A DNA stretch of 13,027 nucleotides from JBKHYG01 sp046565595 (GTDB lineage Bacteria; Actinomycetota; AC-67), in assembly GCA_046565595.1 (NCBI GenBank), contig JBKHYG010000023.1:1-13027 (forward strand), read 5' to 3'. Position 1 is the stretch's first letter. Each line of letters begins with the position of its first letter. Of this stretch, positions 12,871 to 13,027 are shown piece by piece. Below the pieces are notes generated by a model. That model was given only the letters and a program-made list of their open reading frames with translations. It ran no database searches and was not told the origin of the DNA. The position numbers and the translations under genes were made by a program.

Positions 12871-12896
12871 CTCTGCGCCGCGGCAGGCGGCCAGAG
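12871..12896. terminator. Stem-loop between convergent genes, possible terminator
   Basis: CTCTG at 12871-12875 pairs with CAGAG at 12892-12896. After one bulged base, GCCG at 12877-12880 pairs with CGGC at 12888-12891, giving 9 base pairs around a 7-nt loop. It starts right after the DUF4383 stop and lies between two genes that point at each other. No T-run follows on either strand, so intrinsic termination is only possible, not shown. Confidence 0.35.
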
Positions 12897-12909
12897 GGGG
12901 AGCTGTCGG

Positions 12910-13027
12910 TCATGCCCGAAGAGGGCCGCCGACGGCTCCTCGCTCTGCGGCTGCGATGATCGAATCGGCAAGGATGTGAGCCAGATCGTCGACGCGCGCA
13001 CCCGCGACATCTGCGGAGAGCTCAACG
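12910..13027 (-). CDS. Unrecognised protein, C-terminal 38 residues (5' end beyond window)
   Basis: A minus-strand frame enters from the right edge and ends at TGA 12912-12910. The visible 38 residues begin VELSADVAGARVDDLAHILA and go on with DSIIAAAERGAVGGPLRA. They look like ordinary coding sequence, with an amphipathic helix and mostly G or C at third codon positions. It converges on the DUF4383 gene with a 39-nt gap holding a stem-loop. Too little is visible to name a family. It would be the only gene in the window not transcribed away from the origin. Confidence 0.5.
   Translation of the reverse strand, partial: VELSADVAGARVDDLAHILADSIIAAAERGAVGGPLRA

Noticed and set aside
12708..13025. 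Minus-strand open frame of 105 codons
   Set aside because: It lies mostly antisense to the DUF4383 gene. The other minus-strand frame ending at 12910 fits better and avoids the overlap.

Overview
The window is a chromosomal replication-origin neighbourhood from a GC-rich bacterium, most likely a member of the Actinomycetota. The evidence for this is the gene order dnaA-dnaN-recF-dciA facing away from rpmH-rnpA-yidD-yidC-khpB(jag)-rsmG-parA-parB. Other signs are the absence of mnmE/mnmG between khpB and rsmG, perfect DnaA boxes of both the TTGTCCACA and TTATCCACA types, GTG starts, and a DUF4383 membrane protein. The class cannot be fixed from the sequence alone. A divergent or uncultured lineage is plausible, because several proteins carry unusual extensions.

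Layout. On the minus strand, from the origin leftwards, lie dnaA (GTG start at 4503), dnaN, recF, dciA (DUF721) and an unrecognised gene that overlaps dciA by 8 nt and runs off the left edge. gyrB would be the common occupant of that last place. The 352-nt gap 4504-4855 holds DnaA boxes, two inverted repeats, a short AT-rich patch, and divergent promoters for dnaA (minus) and rpmH (plus). A second DnaA-box cluster lies in the dnaA-dnaN gap, so the origin may be bipartite.

On the plus strand, rpmH, rnpA, yidD, yidC, khpB and rsmG make up the ribosomal-protein, RNase P, membrane-insertion and RNA-binding block. rnpA and yidD overlap by 4 nt. rsmG carries two identical, slightly non-canonical parS sites near its 5' end and a good promoter for parAB near its 3' end. 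parA, parB, an AlaC-type aminotransferase, a 47-residue single-pass membrane protein and a GNAT acetyltransferase follow with overlaps of 4, 1 and 4 nt and then a 2-nt gap, which is the pattern of one translationally coupled operon. A DUF4383 four-helix membrane protein with its own Shine-Dalgarno sequence comes next. It converges on a gene entering from the right edge on the minus strand.

How it works together. DnaA opens the origin, DnaN and RecF serve replication and repair, and DciA is expected to help helicase loading. ParA and ParB acting on the nearby parS sites segregate the newly copied origin. RpmH, RnpA, YidD, YidC and KhpB serve translation and membrane protein biogenesis. All complete genes are transcribed away from the origin, in the direction of fork movement. 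No rRNA, tRNA, insertion sequence or CRISPR array was seen. The points most worth a second look are the repeated variant parS, the 47-residue membrane protein coupled into the parAB operon, the six-cysteine insertion in YidC, the unknown gene coupled to dciA, and the two-sided origin. No wholly new system is evident.
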